From positions 252,166 to 316,165 of the forward strand of contig NZ_SMRP01000005.1 of assembly GCF_004353915.1 (NCBI RefSeq): a stretch of DNA of 64,000 nt. Direction: 5' to 3'. This document shows positions 48,542 through 58,934 of the stretch, piece by piece. The position numbers and the translations under genes are program-made. Every line of letters starts with the position of its first letter. Positions within the stretch are counted from its first letter, which is position 1. Source of the stretch: Paraburkholderia silviterrae. GTDB taxonomy: Bacteria; Pseudomonadota; Gammaproteobacteria; Burkholderiales; Burkholderiaceae. Under the pieces are notes generated by a model, which was not told the DNA's origin, did no database searches, and was given only the letters and a program-made list of their open reading frames with translations.

Positions 48542-50983
48542 TTATCCGCGCAACCGGGCGCCAAACACTCGAGCCAGGCGATCCACCAGGGACTTGATGG
48601 CCGCATCGACCGTTTCGTCCTGAAGGGTCCCGCCAGTATCTTGCAGGGTCACCCGGAAGGCAAGGCTTTTCTCGTCCGCGCCAAGTCCGGAAGTGTTTGA
48701 TTTTGCACGAAATTCATCGAACAATGCAACCCTCTGGACAATCTTGCAGGGCTCGTCCTGCATGCCCTTGTAAAGCTCGTCGAGCAACGCCTGAACCTCG
48801 ATCTTTTGATCGACGACAAGCGCAATGTCGCGCCGGACCGGCGGGAATTTCGAGACTTCAGACGGTGCGGGCAGTTCGCGCGCCATCAGCGCGTCGGCTT
48901 GCACTTCGAAGAGGATCGGCGCATGAGGCAGGTCATACTTCTGCATCCAGCGCGGATGCAACTCGCCAATCCAGCCCACGGCGCGGCCATCCACTTCGAT
49001 GCGCGCGCTACGGCCCGGATGCAGCGCCGGGTGCTCGGCCTTCACGAAACGCGGCGCTTTTGCCGCACCCAGCGACGCGAACAGCGCTTCGAGATCGCCC
49101 TTCACGTCGAAGAAGTCGACGCCGCGCGTTTGCGCGCCCCACTGCTCTTCGAGCGCGGGACCGTAGGCGAGCGCACCGATCATCTTCGGTTGTGCGAAGC
49201 CTTCCACCGCCATCTCGCCGGCCTTGATCGACGGATCGTGCAGGAACACGCGGCCCGCCTCGAACACGCGCACGCGGTCGGCGCGGCGGTTGAGGTTGTG
49301 GCGCAGCACGTTGATGAGGCTGCCGAACAGCGTCGTGCGCATGACCGAGAGTTGGCTCGCGATCGGATTGAGCAGCTTCACGGGATTCGCATTGCCTGCG
49401 AGATCCTGTTCCCACTCCGCGTCGACGAAGCTGAAGTTGATCGTCTCGGCGTAGTCGCGCGCGGCAAGCGCGTGACGGATCGCGTGAATCGAGCGGCGCG
49501 TTTCGTTGGTTGCACGCATCTCGCTGCGCGCGACGGGCGGGTTCGCCGGAATCTTCTCGAAGCCGTAGATGCGCGCGACTTCTTCGATCAGGTCTTCCTC
49601 GATCTCGATGTCGAAACGGTACGGCGGCGGCGTCACGCTGAACGTATCGCCTTCGCGCGTGAACGTGAGGCCCAGACGCGTGAAGATCTGTGCGATCTCA
49701 TCAGCATCTATCTTCACGCCGATGATGCGGTTCGCACGCGCGACGCGCATCTTCACCGGCTCGCGCTTGGGCACGTTCACGGTCTGGTCGTCGACCGGAC
49801 CCGCCTCGCCGCCGCAGATGTCGAGGATCAGCTGCGTGATGCGTTCGATGTGCTCGACGGTCGTGGCCCAGTCCACGCCACGCTCGAAGCGGTGGCCCGC
49901 GTCGGTCGAGAAGTTGTAGCGGCGCGAGCGGCCACGAATGCTGTCGGGCCACCAGAACGCGGCTTCGAGATAGATGTTTTTCGTGTCGAGCGAGACGGCC
50001 GTGCTGTCGCCGCCCATGATGCCCGCGAGGCTTTCGATCTCGCGCTCGTCGGCGATCACGCCCACGGTTTCATCGACTTCGACGGTGTTGCCGTTGAGCA
50101 GCTTGAGCTGTTCGCCCTTCTTGCCCCAGCGCACATCCATCGAGCCGTGGATCTTGTCGAGATCGAACACGTGCGACGGGCGGCCCAGCTCGAGCATCAC
50201 GTAGTTCGAGATATCGACGAGCGCCGAGATACTGCGCTGGCCCGAGCGCTCGAGGCGCTCGACCATCCACGCAGGCGACTTCGCGTGCGCGTTCACGCCG
50301 CGAATCACGCGGCCCGAAAAGCGGCCGCACAGGTCCGGCGCCGAGATCTTCACGGGCAACGTTTCGTTGAGCTTGACTTCGACCTGCGGGAACACGGGGG
50401 CCTGCAGCGGCGCGCCGGTGATCGCGGCGGTCTCGCGCGCGATGCCGTACACCGAAAGGCAGTCGGCCTTGTTCGGCGTGAGCTTGATTTCGAAGATGGT
50501 GTCGTCGAGGTTGAGCGTCTCGCGAATGTCCTGGCCGATGGGGGTGTCTTCCGGCAAGATCATGAGACCGCTGTGGTCTTCGGAGAGCTTCAGTTCGCGC
50601 GCCGAGCACAGCATGCCCTGGCTTTCCACACCGCGCAGCTTCGAGAGCTTGATCGCGAAGGGCTTGCCGCCCTCTTCCGCGGGCGGCAGCTCCGCGCCCA
50701 CGAGCGCCACCGGCACCTTGATACCGGGCGCCACGTTGGGTGCGCCGCACACGATCTGCAGCGTCGTGCCGGTGCCGGCATCGACCTGCGTGACGTTGAG
50801 CTTGTCCGCGTCCGGGTGCTTGACGACTTCGAGCACGCGGCCCACCACGATCTTCGACGTGGGCGGCGCGGCCGGGCGCAGGCCTTCGACTTCGAGGCCG
50901 GCCATGGTGAGCGCGTGGGCCAGCTCATCGGTCGTGAGCTTCGGATCGACAAAGCTTCTCAGCCAGGATTCGGGGAATAGCAT
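48542..50983 (-). CDS. pheT: Phenylalanyl-tRNA synthetase beta subunit
   Basis: The 813-residue beta subunit forms an alpha2-beta2 enzyme with PheS. Domains in order: N-terminal tRNA-binding OB domain (about 40-150, [22 protein letters not shown]), B3/B4 editing domain (about 210-390), B5 (about 400-475), the catalytic-like core, and a C-terminal ferredoxin-fold anticodon-binding domain ([15 protein letters not shown] onward). Length is normal. It lies 121 bp after pheS. Confidence 0.97.
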   Translation of the reverse strand: MLFPESWLRSFVDPKLTTDELAHALTMAGLEVEGLRPAAPPTSKIVVGRVLEVVKHPDADKLNVTQVDAGTGTTLQIVCGAPNVAPGIKVPVALVGAELPPAEEGGKPFAIKLSKLRGVESQGMLCSARELKLSEDHSGLMILPEDTPIGQDIRETLNLDDTIFEIKLTPNKADCLSVYGIARETAAITGAPLQAPVFPQVEVKLNETLPVKISAPDLCGRFSGRVIRGVNAHAKSPAWMVERLERSGQRSISALVDISNYVMLELGRPSHVFDLDKIHGSMDVRWGKKGEQLKLLNGNTVEVDETVGVIADEREIESLAGIMGGDSTAVSLDTKNIYLEAAFWWPDSIRGRSRRYNFSTDAGHRFERGVDWATTVEHIERITQLILDICGGEAGPVDDQTVNVPKREPVKMRVARANRIIGVKIDADEIAQIFTRLGLTFTREGDTFSVTPPPYRFDIEIEEDLIEEVARIYGFEKIPANPPVARSEMRATNETRRSIHAIRHALAARDYAETINFSFVDAEWEQDLAGNANPVKLLNPIASQLSVMRTTLFGSLINVLRHNLNRRADRVRVFEAGRVFLHDPSIKAGEMAVEGFAQPKMIGALAYGPALEEQWGAQTRGVDFFDVKGDLEALFASLGAAKAPRFVKAEHPALHPGRSARIEVDGRAVGWIGELHPRWMQKYDLPHAPILFEVQADALMARELPAPSEVSKFPPVRRDIALVVDQKIEVQALLDELYKGMQDEPCKIVQRVALFDEFRAKSNTSGLGADEKSLAFRVTLQDTGGTLQDETVDAAIKSLVDRLARVFGARLRG

Positions 50984-51104
50984 TTCGTTTTACGTTCCAG
51001 ACAGATTGAGACCGTCGCGTAGCGTTTTCTCGCGCACTGCCCAAGGGGCTTGAGGTGCTGCGTGCGCTTCGCGAACCGCGGATGCCGTGCGTGGGCCTTC
51101 GCGT

Positions 51105-52118
51105 TTAAGCGAACTGGCGCAAAAAGCGCAGGTCGCCTTCGAAGAACAGACGCAGATCCTGCACGCCATAACGCAGCATCGTCAGGCGTTCGAGGCCGCT
51201 GCCGAACGCAAAGCCGATATAGCGCTCCGGGTCGAGGCCCATGTTGCGGATCACGGTCGGATGCACCTGCCCCGAACCCGAGATCTCGAGCCACTTGCCG
51301 GCGTTCTTGCCCTGCTCGAACATCATGTCGATTTCGGCCGACGGTTCCGTGAACGGGAAGTACGACGGGCGGAAACGCACCTGGATGTCGTCGCGCTCGA
51401 AGAACTTCTTCAGGAAGTCCGAATAGACGCCCTTCAAGTCCGCGAAGCTGATGTTCTCTTCGATCCACAGGCCTTCGACCTGGTTGAACATCGGCGAGTG
51501 GGTGGCGTCGCTGTCCACGCGATAGGTGCGGCCCGGCACGATGACCTTGATGGGCGGCGTGTGCGTGCGCGCGTAGCGCACCTGCATCGGGCTCGTGTGC
51601 GTGCGCAGCAGGAGCGGCCGGCCTTCGGCGTCCTTGCCGTCCACGTAGAACGTGTCCTGCATCGAACGCGCCGGATGGTTTTCCGGGCTGTTGAGCGAGG
51701 TGAAGTTGTACCAGTCGGTTTCGATCTCGGGACCGTCGGCCACGTCGAAGCCGATCGAGCCGAAAATTTGCTCGACGCGCTCCCACGTCTGCATCACCGG
51801 ATGCAGGCTGCCGGTACCCGTGCCGCGGCCCGGCAGCGTGACGTCGATCGCCTCGGCGGCGAGACGCTGGTTCAGCAGTGCATCGGCAAGCGCCTGGCGG
51901 CGCGCATTGAGCGCCGCCTCGACCTGCTGCTTGACGGCGTTGATGCGCGCACCCTCGGTCTTGCGCGTTTGCGCATCGAGCTTGCCGAGGCCCTTGAGCA
52001 ACTCGGTCAGTGCGCCGGATTTACCGAGAAAACGCGCCTTTTCGTTTTCAAGCGTGTTGACGTCGGGGGCGGAAGCGAACGCGCCTTGCGCGTCGGCGAC
52101 AATCTGGTCCAGATCCAT
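51105..52118 (-). CDS. pheS: Phenylalanyl-tRNA synthetase alpha subunit
   Basis: The 337-residue catalytic subunit charges tRNA-Phe. Class II motifs are seen in [59 protein letters not shown] and [17 protein letters not shown]. An N-terminal coiled coil (about 1-100) binds tRNA. The frame extends to 52208, but [11 protein letters not shown] at 52118 is the family start. A strong hairpin lies upstream at 52246-52285. Confidence 0.97.
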   Translation of the reverse strand: MDLDQIVADAQGAFASAPDVNTLENEKARFLGKSGALTELLKGLGKLDAQTRKTEGARINAVKQQVEAALNARRQALADALLNQRLAAEAIDVTLPGRGTGTGSLHPVMQTWERVEQIFGSIGFDVADGPEIETDWYNFTSLNSPENHPARSMQDTFYVDGKDAEGRPLLLRTHTSPMQVRYARTHTPPIKVIVPGRTYRVDSDATHSPMFNQVEGLWIEENISFADLKGVYSDFLKKFFERDDIQVRFRPSYFPFTEPSAEIDMMFEQGKNAGKWLEISGSGQVHPTVIRNMGLDPERYIGFAFGSGLERLTMLRYGVQDLRLFFEGDLRFLRQFA

Positions 52119-52245
52119 TGATCCCATCTTTTCAGCGTCAGTGTTTGAGACTTGAGCGGCACAATTCACGTTGTCGGCCACGATGATGACGCACGGGCGC
52201 GACGACATGAAGGCACTCGCAGGAAGCGCGCAGATAGCGCTTCAC

Positions 52246-52298
52246 CAACAAAAACGGGGCTCGGTGAGGAGCCCCGTTTTTGTTGCAACATCACCGAG
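52246..52298 (-). promoter_or_regulatory. Attenuator-like hairpins between rplT and pheS
   Basis: On the minus strand, a 17-bp perfect stem (52285-52269 with 52262-52246) around a six-base loop has a T-run in its 3' arm and looks like an intrinsic terminator. Just upstream, CTCGGTGA (52298-52291) is complementary to TCACCGAG (52267-52260), which covers the terminator loop and the first bases of its 3' arm, so the two structures exclude each other. No Phe-rich leader peptide is visible. Confidence 0.6.
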
Positions 52299-52348
52299 AC
52301 AACCGGAATGTCTGCTGCAACGAACCTGCGCAATACCTGATACGGCGC

Positions 52349-52708
52349 TCAGGCAGCGACGGCGGCCTTCACCTGCTTGACGATCGCAGCAAATGCAGCC
52401 TTGTCGAACACCGCCATGTCAGCGAGGACCTTACGGTCGAGTTCGATCGAAGCCTTCTTCAGGCCGTTGATGAACACGCTGTAGGTCATGTCGTGCTGAC
52501 GCACCGCCGCGTTGATACGCGTGATCCACAGTGCGCGGAACACACGCTTCTTGTTGCGGCGATCGCGGTAGGCGTATTGGCCCGCGCGCATGACCGCCTG
52601 CTTGGCGATGCGGTAGACGTTATTGCGACGGCCGCGGTAACCCTTGGCCAGGTTGATGATCTTCTTGTGACGGGCCCGTGCGGTAACCCCACGTTTGACT
52701 CGAGGCAT
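52349..52708 (-). CDS. rplT: Large ribosomal subunit protein bL20
   Basis: The 119-residue bL20 binds 23S rRNA and is needed early in 50S assembly. [17 protein letters not shown] and the Arg/Lys-rich helix are typical, as is length. bL20 represses its own operon in E. coli by binding the leader of rpmI. It follows rpmI by 30 bp. Confidence 0.98.
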
Positions 52709-52738
52709 GAGTAGCTCCTATGAGTTGTCGGTTGAGGA

Positions 52739-52936
52739 TTACGCGAACGGCATCATTGCGCGAACGGACTTCACATCGGCCTCATGAACGGCCGTTGCAC
52801 CACGCAGATGACGCTTGTTCTTGGTGGTCTTCTTGGTCAGGATGTGACGCTTGAAGGCTTGACCGCGCTTGACGGTACCACCCGGACGAACCACAAAGCG
52901 CTTTGCGGCGCTCTTCTTGGTCTTCATCTTGGGCAT
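52739..52936 (-). CDS. rpmI: Large ribosomal subunit protein bL35
   Basis: The 65-residue bL35 is part of the 50S subunit. [31 protein letters not shown] is the family start, and the Lys/Arg-rich body is complete. The frame extends 17 codons upstream without a ribosome site. It precedes rplT by 30 bp. Confidence 0.98.
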   Translation of the reverse strand: MPKMKTKKSAAKRFVVRPGGTVKRGQAFKRHILTKKTTKNKRHLRGATAVHEADVKSVRAMMPFA

Positions 52937-53240
52937 GACAAAAACTCCATTATTTGATGGACATGGGTGTGCGGTTGGCTCTGGCACGCGCTTTTGACAA
53001 ACGCCGCTTCGCCCTCAAACCGCCCTTCGAAACCCACTCCACTTGTTTTGGCAGCTGGCTGCTCTATAAAAGACAAGCTTGCCGCCGCTTTCAGGAAAAA
53101 CGCCCGTTTGCCGCACTGTTCGTGCGGCGCGCGGGCGCCGTTCCGGAACCTGCTTCCCGCCTTCTTCGCGAGAACTGCGAAGAAAACGTCTGACAAAACT
53201 GCTGTGACCGCCGCACATGGTTGAATGCGCGGCGCGCCAA
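52937..53240. other. infC-rpmI intergenic region
   Basis: A 304-base gap inside the operon. In E. coli the equivalent region carries the bL20 autoregulation site; a similar structured leader may lie here, but I could not define the pairing by eye. Confidence 0.4.
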
Positions 53241-53762
53241 TCACTTCTTCTTCTTGGGCGAGAGCACCATGATCATCTGGCGCCCTTCCATCTTCGGCAT
53301 CTGCTCGACCTGACCGACTTCTTCGAGGTCGGTGCGCAGGCGCTCAAGCATGCGCATGCCGATTTCCTGGTGGGCCATTTCGCGGCCGCGGAAACGCAAC
53401 GTGATCTTCGTCTTGTCGCCGTCGTCGAGGAAGCGGATGAGATTACGCAGCTTGACGTTGTAATCGCCGTCATCGGTACCCGGGCGGAATTTGACTTCCT
53501 TGACCTGGATGACCTTCTGCTTGAGCTTGGCCTCGTGCTGCTTCTTCGATTCCTGGTACTTGAACTTGCCGTAGTCCATCAGGCGGCACACAGGAGGCAC
53601 CGCCTGCGGGGCAATTTCAACCAGATCGACGTCCTGCTGTTCCGACATGCGGAACGCATCGGCCAGCTTTACGATGCCGAGCGGCTCGTTCTCGATTCCG
53701 ACGAGACGCACCTCGGGTGCAGTGATTTCACCGTTGATGCGATGCGACTTATCCGTAGCGAT
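53241..53762 (-). CDS. infC: Translation initiation factor IF-3, ATC start codon
   Basis: IF-3 binds the 30S subunit and rejects wrong start codons. The frame begins at ATC (53762-53760) with AGAGGA 8 bases upstream, giving a 173-residue product starting (M)[21 protein letters not shown], the normal IF-3 N-terminus. An ATG/GTG-only gene caller would start at GTG 53711 and lose 17 conserved residues. Rare ATT/ATC starts in infC let IF-3 repress itself. The N-domain, linker ([17 protein letters not shown]) and C-domain are intact. Confidence 0.93.
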   Translation of the reverse strand: MATDKSHRINGEITAPEVRLVGIENEPLGIVKLADAFRMSEQQDVDLVEIAPQAVPPVCRLMDYGKFKYQESKKQHEAKLKQKVIQVKEVKFRPGTDDGDYNVKLRNLIRFLDDGDKTKITLRFRGREMAHQEIGMRMLERLRTDLEEVGQVEQMPKMEGRQMIMVLSPKKKK

Positions 53763-53811
53763 GTTACGTTTCCTCTAAAAATTAAAAAAACGAGCCGCGC
53801 TGCCAGGTGGC

Positions 53812-55719
53812 TTACTTGAACGTCTTGACGTCTTGCGCCAGACGCTCAGAGAACGCGTCGACAGGCATGACACCCAGATCGACGCCGCCACGGGCACGCA
53901 CGGCTACCGTTTGTGCTTCACGCTCTTTGTCGCCTACGACAAGCAGGTACGGGACCTTCTCAAGCGTGTGCTCGCGTATTTTATAGCTAATTTTCTCGTT
54001 GCGCAAATCGGCCTGAACTCTAACCCCTTGTTTTTGCAACGATTGGGCCAGATTCGCCGCGTATTCGGCCTGACTTTCGGCGATATTCATCACAACCGCC
54101 TGCACCGGAGCGAGCCAGGACGGCATTGCACCAGCATGGTGCTCGATCAGAATACCGAGGAAACGCTCCATCGAACCGAGAATTGCGCGGTGCAGCATGA
54201 TCGGGCGGCGGCGGCTGTTGTCTTCCGCCACGTACTCGGCGCCAAGGCGCTCCGGCAGCACCATGTCGAGCTGCAGCGTGCCGCACTGCCACGAACGGCC
54301 GAGCGCGTCCTTGATGTGGTACTCGACCTTCGGACCGTAGAACGCGCCCTCGCCCGGCAACTCTTCCCACTGCAGGCCGCAGGCCGTCAGCGCATCGCGC
54401 AGACCCTGCTCGGCGCGGTCCCACGTCTCATCCGTCCCCGCGCGCGAATCCGGGCGCAGCGAGAGCTTGATGTCGATGTGATCGAACCCGAAATCCTTGT
54501 AGACGCTCATCGCGAGCGTGTTGAAGGCGATCGACTCACTGATGATCTGGCCTTCCGTACAGAAGATATGCGCATCGTCCTGGACGAAGCCGCGCACGCG
54601 CATCAGACCGTGCAGCGCGCCCGACGCCTCGTTGCGGTGGCACGAGCCGAATTCCGCATAGCGCAGCGGCAGGTCGCGGTACGAACGCAAGCCATGGTTG
54701 AACACCTGGACGTGGCCCGGGCAGTTCATCGGCTTGACGGCGTAATCGCGCTTCTCCGACTCCGTCGTGAACATGTTTTCACGATAGTTCTGCCAGTGAC
54801 CCGACGCTTCCCAGAGCGAGCGGTCCATGATCATCGGCGTCTTGATCTCGTCGTAGCCGGCCTCGCGCAGGCGGCCGCGCATGTACTGCTCGACCTGTTG
54901 CCAGAGCGTCCAGCCCTTCGGGTGCCAGAACACCATGCCCGGCGACTCGTCCTGCATGTGGAACAGGTCGAGCTGCTTGCCGAGCTTGCGGTGATCGCGC
55001 TTCTCGGCCTCTTCGAGCATGTGCAGGTACTGGTCCTGATCTTCCTTCTTCGTCCAGGCCGTGCCGTAGATGCGCTGCAGCTGCTCGTTCTTCGCGTCGC
55101 CGCGCCAGTAGGCGCCCGCGACCTTCATGAGCTTGAAAACCTTGAGCTTGCCCGTGGACGGCACGTGCGGGCCGCGGCACAGGTCCGTGAAACCGCCGTG
55201 CGCGTACAGCTTGATATCTTCGGCGCCCGGAATCGACTCGATGATCTCGGCCTTGTACTTCTCGCCGATGCTCTTGAAGTAGTCGACCGCATCGCCGCGC
55301 GAGACGACACGGCGCGTGACCGGCTCGTCCTTCTTCGCGAGCTCCTGCATGCGCTTTTCGATCTTTTCGAGATCTTCGGGCGTGAAGGGACGGTTGTAGG
55401 CGAAGTCGTAGTAGAAGCCGTTGTCGATGACCGGCCCGATCGTGACCTGCGCTTCCGGATAGAGCTCCTTCACCGCGTAAGCCAGCAAGTGCGCCGTGGA
55501 GTGACGGATGATGTCGAGGCCGTCGGCATCCTTGTCCGTGACGATGGCGAGCGATGCGTCGCGATCGATCAGCGTCGACGTATCGACCAGCTCGCCGTCG
55601 AGCTTGCCGCCGAGCGCCGCCTTGGCGAGGCCGGGGCCAATCGAAGCCGCCACTTCGGCGACCGTGACGGGATGATCGTACTGTCGAACCGAACCATCGG
55701 GCAGACGTATCGCAACCAT
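53812..55719 (-). CDS. thrS: Threonyl-tRNA synthetase
   Basis: ThrRS charges tRNA-Thr and edits Ser. The 635-residue product has an N-terminal TGS domain ([20 protein letters not shown]), the editing domain with HSTAHLL and YDF, the catalytic core with zinc ligands in [10 protein letters not shown] and [12 protein letters not shown], and an anticodon-binding C-terminus. GGAG precedes ATG 55719; the frame extends upstream without a ribosome site. It heads the operon that continues with infC 49 bp later. Confidence 0.97.
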   Translation of the reverse strand: MVAIRLPDGSVRQYDHPVTVAEVAASIGPGLAKAALGGKLDGELVDTSTLIDRDASLAIVTDKDADGLDIIRHSTAHLLAYAVKELYPEAQVTIGPVIDNGFYYDFAYNRPFTPEDLEKIEKRMQELAKKDEPVTRRVVSRGDAVDYFKSIGEKYKAEIIESIPGAEDIKLYAHGGFTDLCRGPHVPSTGKLKVFKLMKVAGAYWRGDAKNEQLQRIYGTAWTKKEDQDQYLHMLEEAEKRDHRKLGKQLDLFHMQDESPGMVFWHPKGWTLWQQVEQYMRGRLREAGYDEIKTPMIMDRSLWEASGHWQNYRENMFTTESEKRDYAVKPMNCPGHVQVFNHGLRSYRDLPLRYAEFGSCHRNEASGALHGLMRVRGFVQDDAHIFCTEGQIISESIAFNTLAMSVYKDFGFDHIDIKLSLRPDSRAGTDETWDRAEQGLRDALTACGLQWEELPGEGAFYGPKVEYHIKDALGRSWQCGTLQLDMVLPERLGAEYVAEDNSRRRPIMLHRAILGSMERFLGILIEHHAGAMPSWLAPVQAVVMNIAESQAEYAANLAQSLQKQGVRVQADLRNEKISYKIREHTLEKVPYLLVVGDKEREAQTVAVRARGGVDLGVMPVDAFSERLAQDVKTFK

Positions 55720-55791
55720 GTTTTTCTCCAGAAGTGCCGTGGAGGCACATCGTATCGTTCGTGGGAACATCCCCGCGAAAATCTCGCGGCG

Positions 55792-55826
55792 AAAAAAAAT
55801 GCGGCCCCGCTTTCGAGGGGCCGCAT
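55792..55826 (-). terminator. Terminator between tRNA-Val and thrS
   Basis: On the minus strand a 10-bp stem ATGCGGCCCC/GGGGCCGCAT with an eight-base loop is followed by a run of Ts. It ends the tRNA-Val transcript before thrS. Confidence 0.88.
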
Positions 55827-55988
55827 TCACTTTTCAAACCAGATTGCAGGGCGAAAGAGGTCCTCGACTAGCGTCGCTCCGAAGTTGCTTCGGTGAACGT
55901 TCGCGGTGTCATAACCGTATCGCCTGTTGCGCTGAGCGCCTTGCTGCACTGAAGCCTCGCCGATACCCTGACGCGGCCTCGATTTCGT

Positions 55989-56065
55989 TGGTAGGCTCGA
56001 TTGGACTCGAACCAACGACCCCCACCATGTCAAGGTGGTGCTCTAACCAGCTGAGCTACGAGCCT
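55989..56065 (-). tRNA. tRNA-Val(GAC)
   Basis: The 77-nt cloverleaf has acceptor AGGCTCG/CGAGCCT, D arm AGCTCAGCTGGTTAGAGCA, anticodon stem CCACC/GGTGG with loop TTGACAT (anticodon GAC), T arm TTGG TTCGAGT CCAA, and encoded CCA. Confidence 0.96.
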
Positions 56066-56162
56066 GAAGAAGAAAGATTGTATGTTGCCACTGCGGACTT
56101 GGCAAGCCTTTTTTGCGGCGGGGCACAAAACGCCGGCACGCCCGGCCCACGCCTTGCGCCTT

Positions 56163-58415
56163 TCAGCCCTTGCGCACCGCCCTGAGCACGCCGCCCACCT
56201 CGCCCAGCAGCGCGCAGGCACGCTGGATTTGCGCCGAATTCGAGACCTCGACCGTGAACTGCATGAATGCGGCATTGCGGCGCGACTGCGTCTTCACGCC
56301 GATCACGTTCATCTTCTCGCGTGCGAACACTTCCGAGATGTCGCGCAGCAAACCCTGGCGGTCGGTGGCCTCGATCGAGATATCGACCGGGTAGACAGAC
56401 TGGCCGCGCCCGCCCATCACGTCGGCGGACCAGGTGGTCTGCAGCACGCGCTCGGGCGCGCGACCAGCCATGCGCAGGAAGGTCGGGCAATCGCTGCGGT
56501 GAATCGACATGCCCTTGCCGCGCGTGACGAAGCCGCAGATATCGTCGGGCGGCGCCGGCCGGCAGCAGCGCGCGAGTTGCGTGAGCAGCGCATCCACACC
56601 CACCACGAGCACGCCCGACGAGCCGCCGTGCGTCACGTTCGCGCCGCTCGCACGCTTGGTGAGTTGCTCCGGTGTTTCTTCCTCCGGCTCGGCGGCGGGC
56701 GCGTCGTGCAGTGCCTGCTCGACGTTGCGCAGGCTGAACTCTTCCTTGCCGACCACGCTGAAGAGCTCGTCCGGCGACTTGAAGCCGAGCTTGGCCGCGA
56801 GCTGATCGAGATTGACCGACGTGCGCCCCTCGCGCTGCAGCGTCTTTTCCACCATCGCGCGGCCGCTGGCGATGTTCTCCTCTGCGTCGATGGCATTGAA
56901 CCACGCCCGCACCTTCTGGCGCGCACGCGTGCTGTGCAGATAGCCGAGCTGCGGATTGAGCCAGTCGCGCGACGGACCGCCCTCTTTCACCGTGACGATC
57001 TCGACGGTCTGGCCGTTGTGCAACTGCGTGTTGAGCGGCACCATCGCGCCGTCCACGCGCGCGCCGCGGCAACGATGGCCGAGCTCGCTATGCAGGTGAT
57101 ACGCGAAGTCGAGCGGCGTCGCGGCCTGCGGCAGCGCGATCACGCGCGCCTGGGGCGTAAGGACGTAGATATGGTCGTCGTCGAGCGTCGCCTGGCGCAA
57201 TTGCTCCCACGGCTGACGGCCATCGGCTACGTCGTCCTTCCAGGCGAGCAGTTGACGCAGCCACGCGATCTTCTCGTCGTAGGCGCTGCCCGCGTTGAAC
57301 TGGCCGCCGTAGCCCTTCGAGCCGGCTTCCTTGTAACGCCAGTGCGCGGCCACGCCGTACTCGGCGAATTGATGCATTTCCTGCGTGCGGATCTGCACTT
57401 CGAACGCGCGGCCGTCGTCGCCGACCACGACCGTATGCAGCGAGCGATAGCCGTTGGGCTTGGGCCGCGAGATGTAGTCGTCGAATTCCTTCGGCACCGG
57501 CTGCCAGAGGTTGTGCACGATGCCGAGCACCGTGTAGCAATCCTTGATATCGCGCACGATCACGCGAAACGCACGCACGTCGTAGAGCTCGGAGAAGTCG
57601 ATCTCCTTGCCGCGCATCTTCTTCCAGATGCTGTAGATGTGCTTGGGCCGGCCGCTCACCTCGGCTTCGATATGCGCGCAAGCAAGTTCGTGCTGCAGCC
57701 GCGCGATGGCCTCGGTCACGTAGCTCTCGCGCTCGACGCGCTTTTCGTCGAGCAGCTTCGCGATGCGCTTGTAGGTGGCCGGCTCCTCGAAGCGGAACGC
57801 GAGGTCTTCGAGCTCCCACTTCAGTTGCCAGATGCCGAGCCGGTTGGCGAGCGGCGCGTAGATCTCTAGCGTCTCGCGCGCAATCTCGGGCCCGGGCGTG
57901 ACCTTGGCTGCCGCGTAATAGCGCAGCGACTGCACACGCGACGCGAGCCTGATCAGCACCACGCGAATGTCTTGCGCGAACGCAAGCAGCATCTTGCGCA
58001 GCGATTCCACTTGAGCGCGGCGCGCGGCCTGGGCGTCGCGCCCTTCGCGGCCGGTTTCCGGCACGGTGTTCTGCACCGCCGTGCGCAGGCTCACGCTGCC
58101 AAGGCGCAGCAGCTTGCGCACGTCGAATACGAGCTTGACGACCTCGGCGCCGAAGCGCGCTTCAAGCGTGCGCTCCGGGTCATCGAGGTGCGGCGCGATA
58201 TTGAAGAGCGCCGCCGCCAGCACCGCAGGCGGATCGACGTTCAGGCGGCTCATGATGGACGCCGTGCCTTGCGCGTGCTCGATGAGCGGCTCGCCAGTGG
58301 ACAGGCGTGCTTCGCCCGCATGCTCGCGCACGAATGCGAGTGCGTCGTCGAGCGATGGGAGCGCGGCGCTCGCGGAGGCTTCTGCGGAAACGGGAGGTAC
58401 GGTGTCGCTGCTCAT
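56163..58415 (-). CDS. relA: (p)ppGpp synthetase I, RelA
   Basis: RelA makes (p)ppGpp on stalled ribosomes. The 750-residue product has a hydrolase domain that is degenerate: where active enzymes have an HD pair, this reads AALFNIAPHL. The synthetase has FDDYISRPKPNGYRSLHT, with an acidic EFDD motif typical of RelA and unlike the basic RFKD of SpoT. TGS (about 405-470), helical, CC (LARCCRPAPPDDICG) and ACT (about 675-750) domains follow. Start MSSDTVPP was preferred over 12 upstream residues. Confidence 0.95.
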   Translation of the reverse strand: MSSDTVPPVSAEASASAALPSLDDALAFVREHAGEARLSTGEPLIEHAQGTASIMSRLNVDPPAVLAAALFNIAPHLDDPERTLEARFGAEVVKLVFDVRKLLRLGSVSLRTAVQNTVPETGREGRDAQAARRAQVESLRKMLLAFAQDIRVVLIRLASRVQSLRYYAAAKVTPGPEIARETLEIYAPLANRLGIWQLKWELEDLAFRFEEPATYKRIAKLLDEKRVERESYVTEAIARLQHELACAHIEAEVSGRPKHIYSIWKKMRGKEIDFSELYDVRAFRVIVRDIKDCYTVLGIVHNLWQPVPKEFDDYISRPKPNGYRSLHTVVVGDDGRAFEVQIRTQEMHQFAEYGVAAHWRYKEAGSKGYGGQFNAGSAYDEKIAWLRQLLAWKDDVADGRQPWEQLRQATLDDDHIYVLTPQARVIALPQAATPLDFAYHLHSELGHRCRGARVDGAMVPLNTQLHNGQTVEIVTVKEGGPSRDWLNPQLGYLHSTRARQKVRAWFNAIDAEENIASGRAMVEKTLQREGRTSVNLDQLAAKLGFKSPDELFSVVGKEEFSLRNVEQALHDAPAAEPEEETPEQLTKRASGANVTHGGSSGVLVVGVDALLTQLARCCRPAPPDDICGFVTRGKGMSIHRSDCPTFLRMAGRAPERVLQTTWSADVMGGRGQSVYPVDISIEATDRQGLLRDISEVFAREKMNVIGVKTQSRRNAAFMQFTVEVSNSAQIQRACALLGEVGGVLRAVRKG

Positions 58416-58478
58416 GAGACGGCGCCCGCCGGCGTACCGGCCGGGCTGCAAACTACAACAAGACGATAGATGGCGCGT

Positions 58479-58832
58479 TCAATCGCGCTGCGCAGCCACC
58501 ACGACGATTTCGACGAGGCATTCCGGATTGGCCAGCTTCGCCTCGACGGTCGCGCGCGGCGGCGTGGCGCCCTGCGCCACCCACTTGTCCCACTCGGCAT
58601 TCATGCCCGGGAAGTCCTTCATGTCGGCGATATAGATCTGCACCGAGAGCAGCAGCGACTTGTCGCTGTTCGCTTCGCCGAGCAGGCGGTCGATGTGGCC
58701 GAGCACTTCGCGCATCTGGCCACCGATGTCCTGGTTCGTGTCCTCGGCGATCTGGCCCGCCAGATAGACCGTGCCATTGTGAATGGCGGTTTCCGAAAGA
58801 CGCGGGCCGACGTGGTGACGAATGACTGCCAT
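58479..58832 (-). CDS. RidA/YjgF family enamine/imine deaminase
   Basis: A 117-residue Rid protein that would hydrolyse reactive enamine/imine intermediates from PLP enzymes. The trimer-forming fold is visible in VYLAGQIAEDT and the Arg and Glu sites in PPRATVEAKLANPECLVEIVVVA: the Arg of PRA (which binds the substrate carboxylate) and the C-terminal Glu are kept. GGAATC lies near the start. It lies between relA and a hydrolase on the same strand. Confidence 0.92.
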   Translation of the reverse strand: MAVIRHHVGPRLSETAIHNGTVYLAGQIAEDTNQDIGGQMREVLGHIDRLLGEANSDKSLLLSVQIYIADMKDFPGMNAEWDKWVAQGATPPRATVEAKLANPECLVEIVVVAAQRD

Positions 58833-58934
58833 GTGGATTCCTGTTGAGGTGAATGTCTGGATGCGCCCGGCGCGCCCGTGTCGCTATGCCATCAATGCAA
58901 CCGCGAGGCATCGGCACGCCGGGAAATCCCGATA

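Noticed and set aside
48806..50980. 724-codon open frame on the plus strand
   Set aside because: Shadow of pheT; pheT shows all expected domains.
52299..52348. Phe-rich leader peptide like E. coli pheM
   Set aside because: No frame after rplT has a run of Phe codons or a credible start before the terminator.
53833..55896. 687-codon open frame on the plus strand
   Set aside because: Shadow of thrS.
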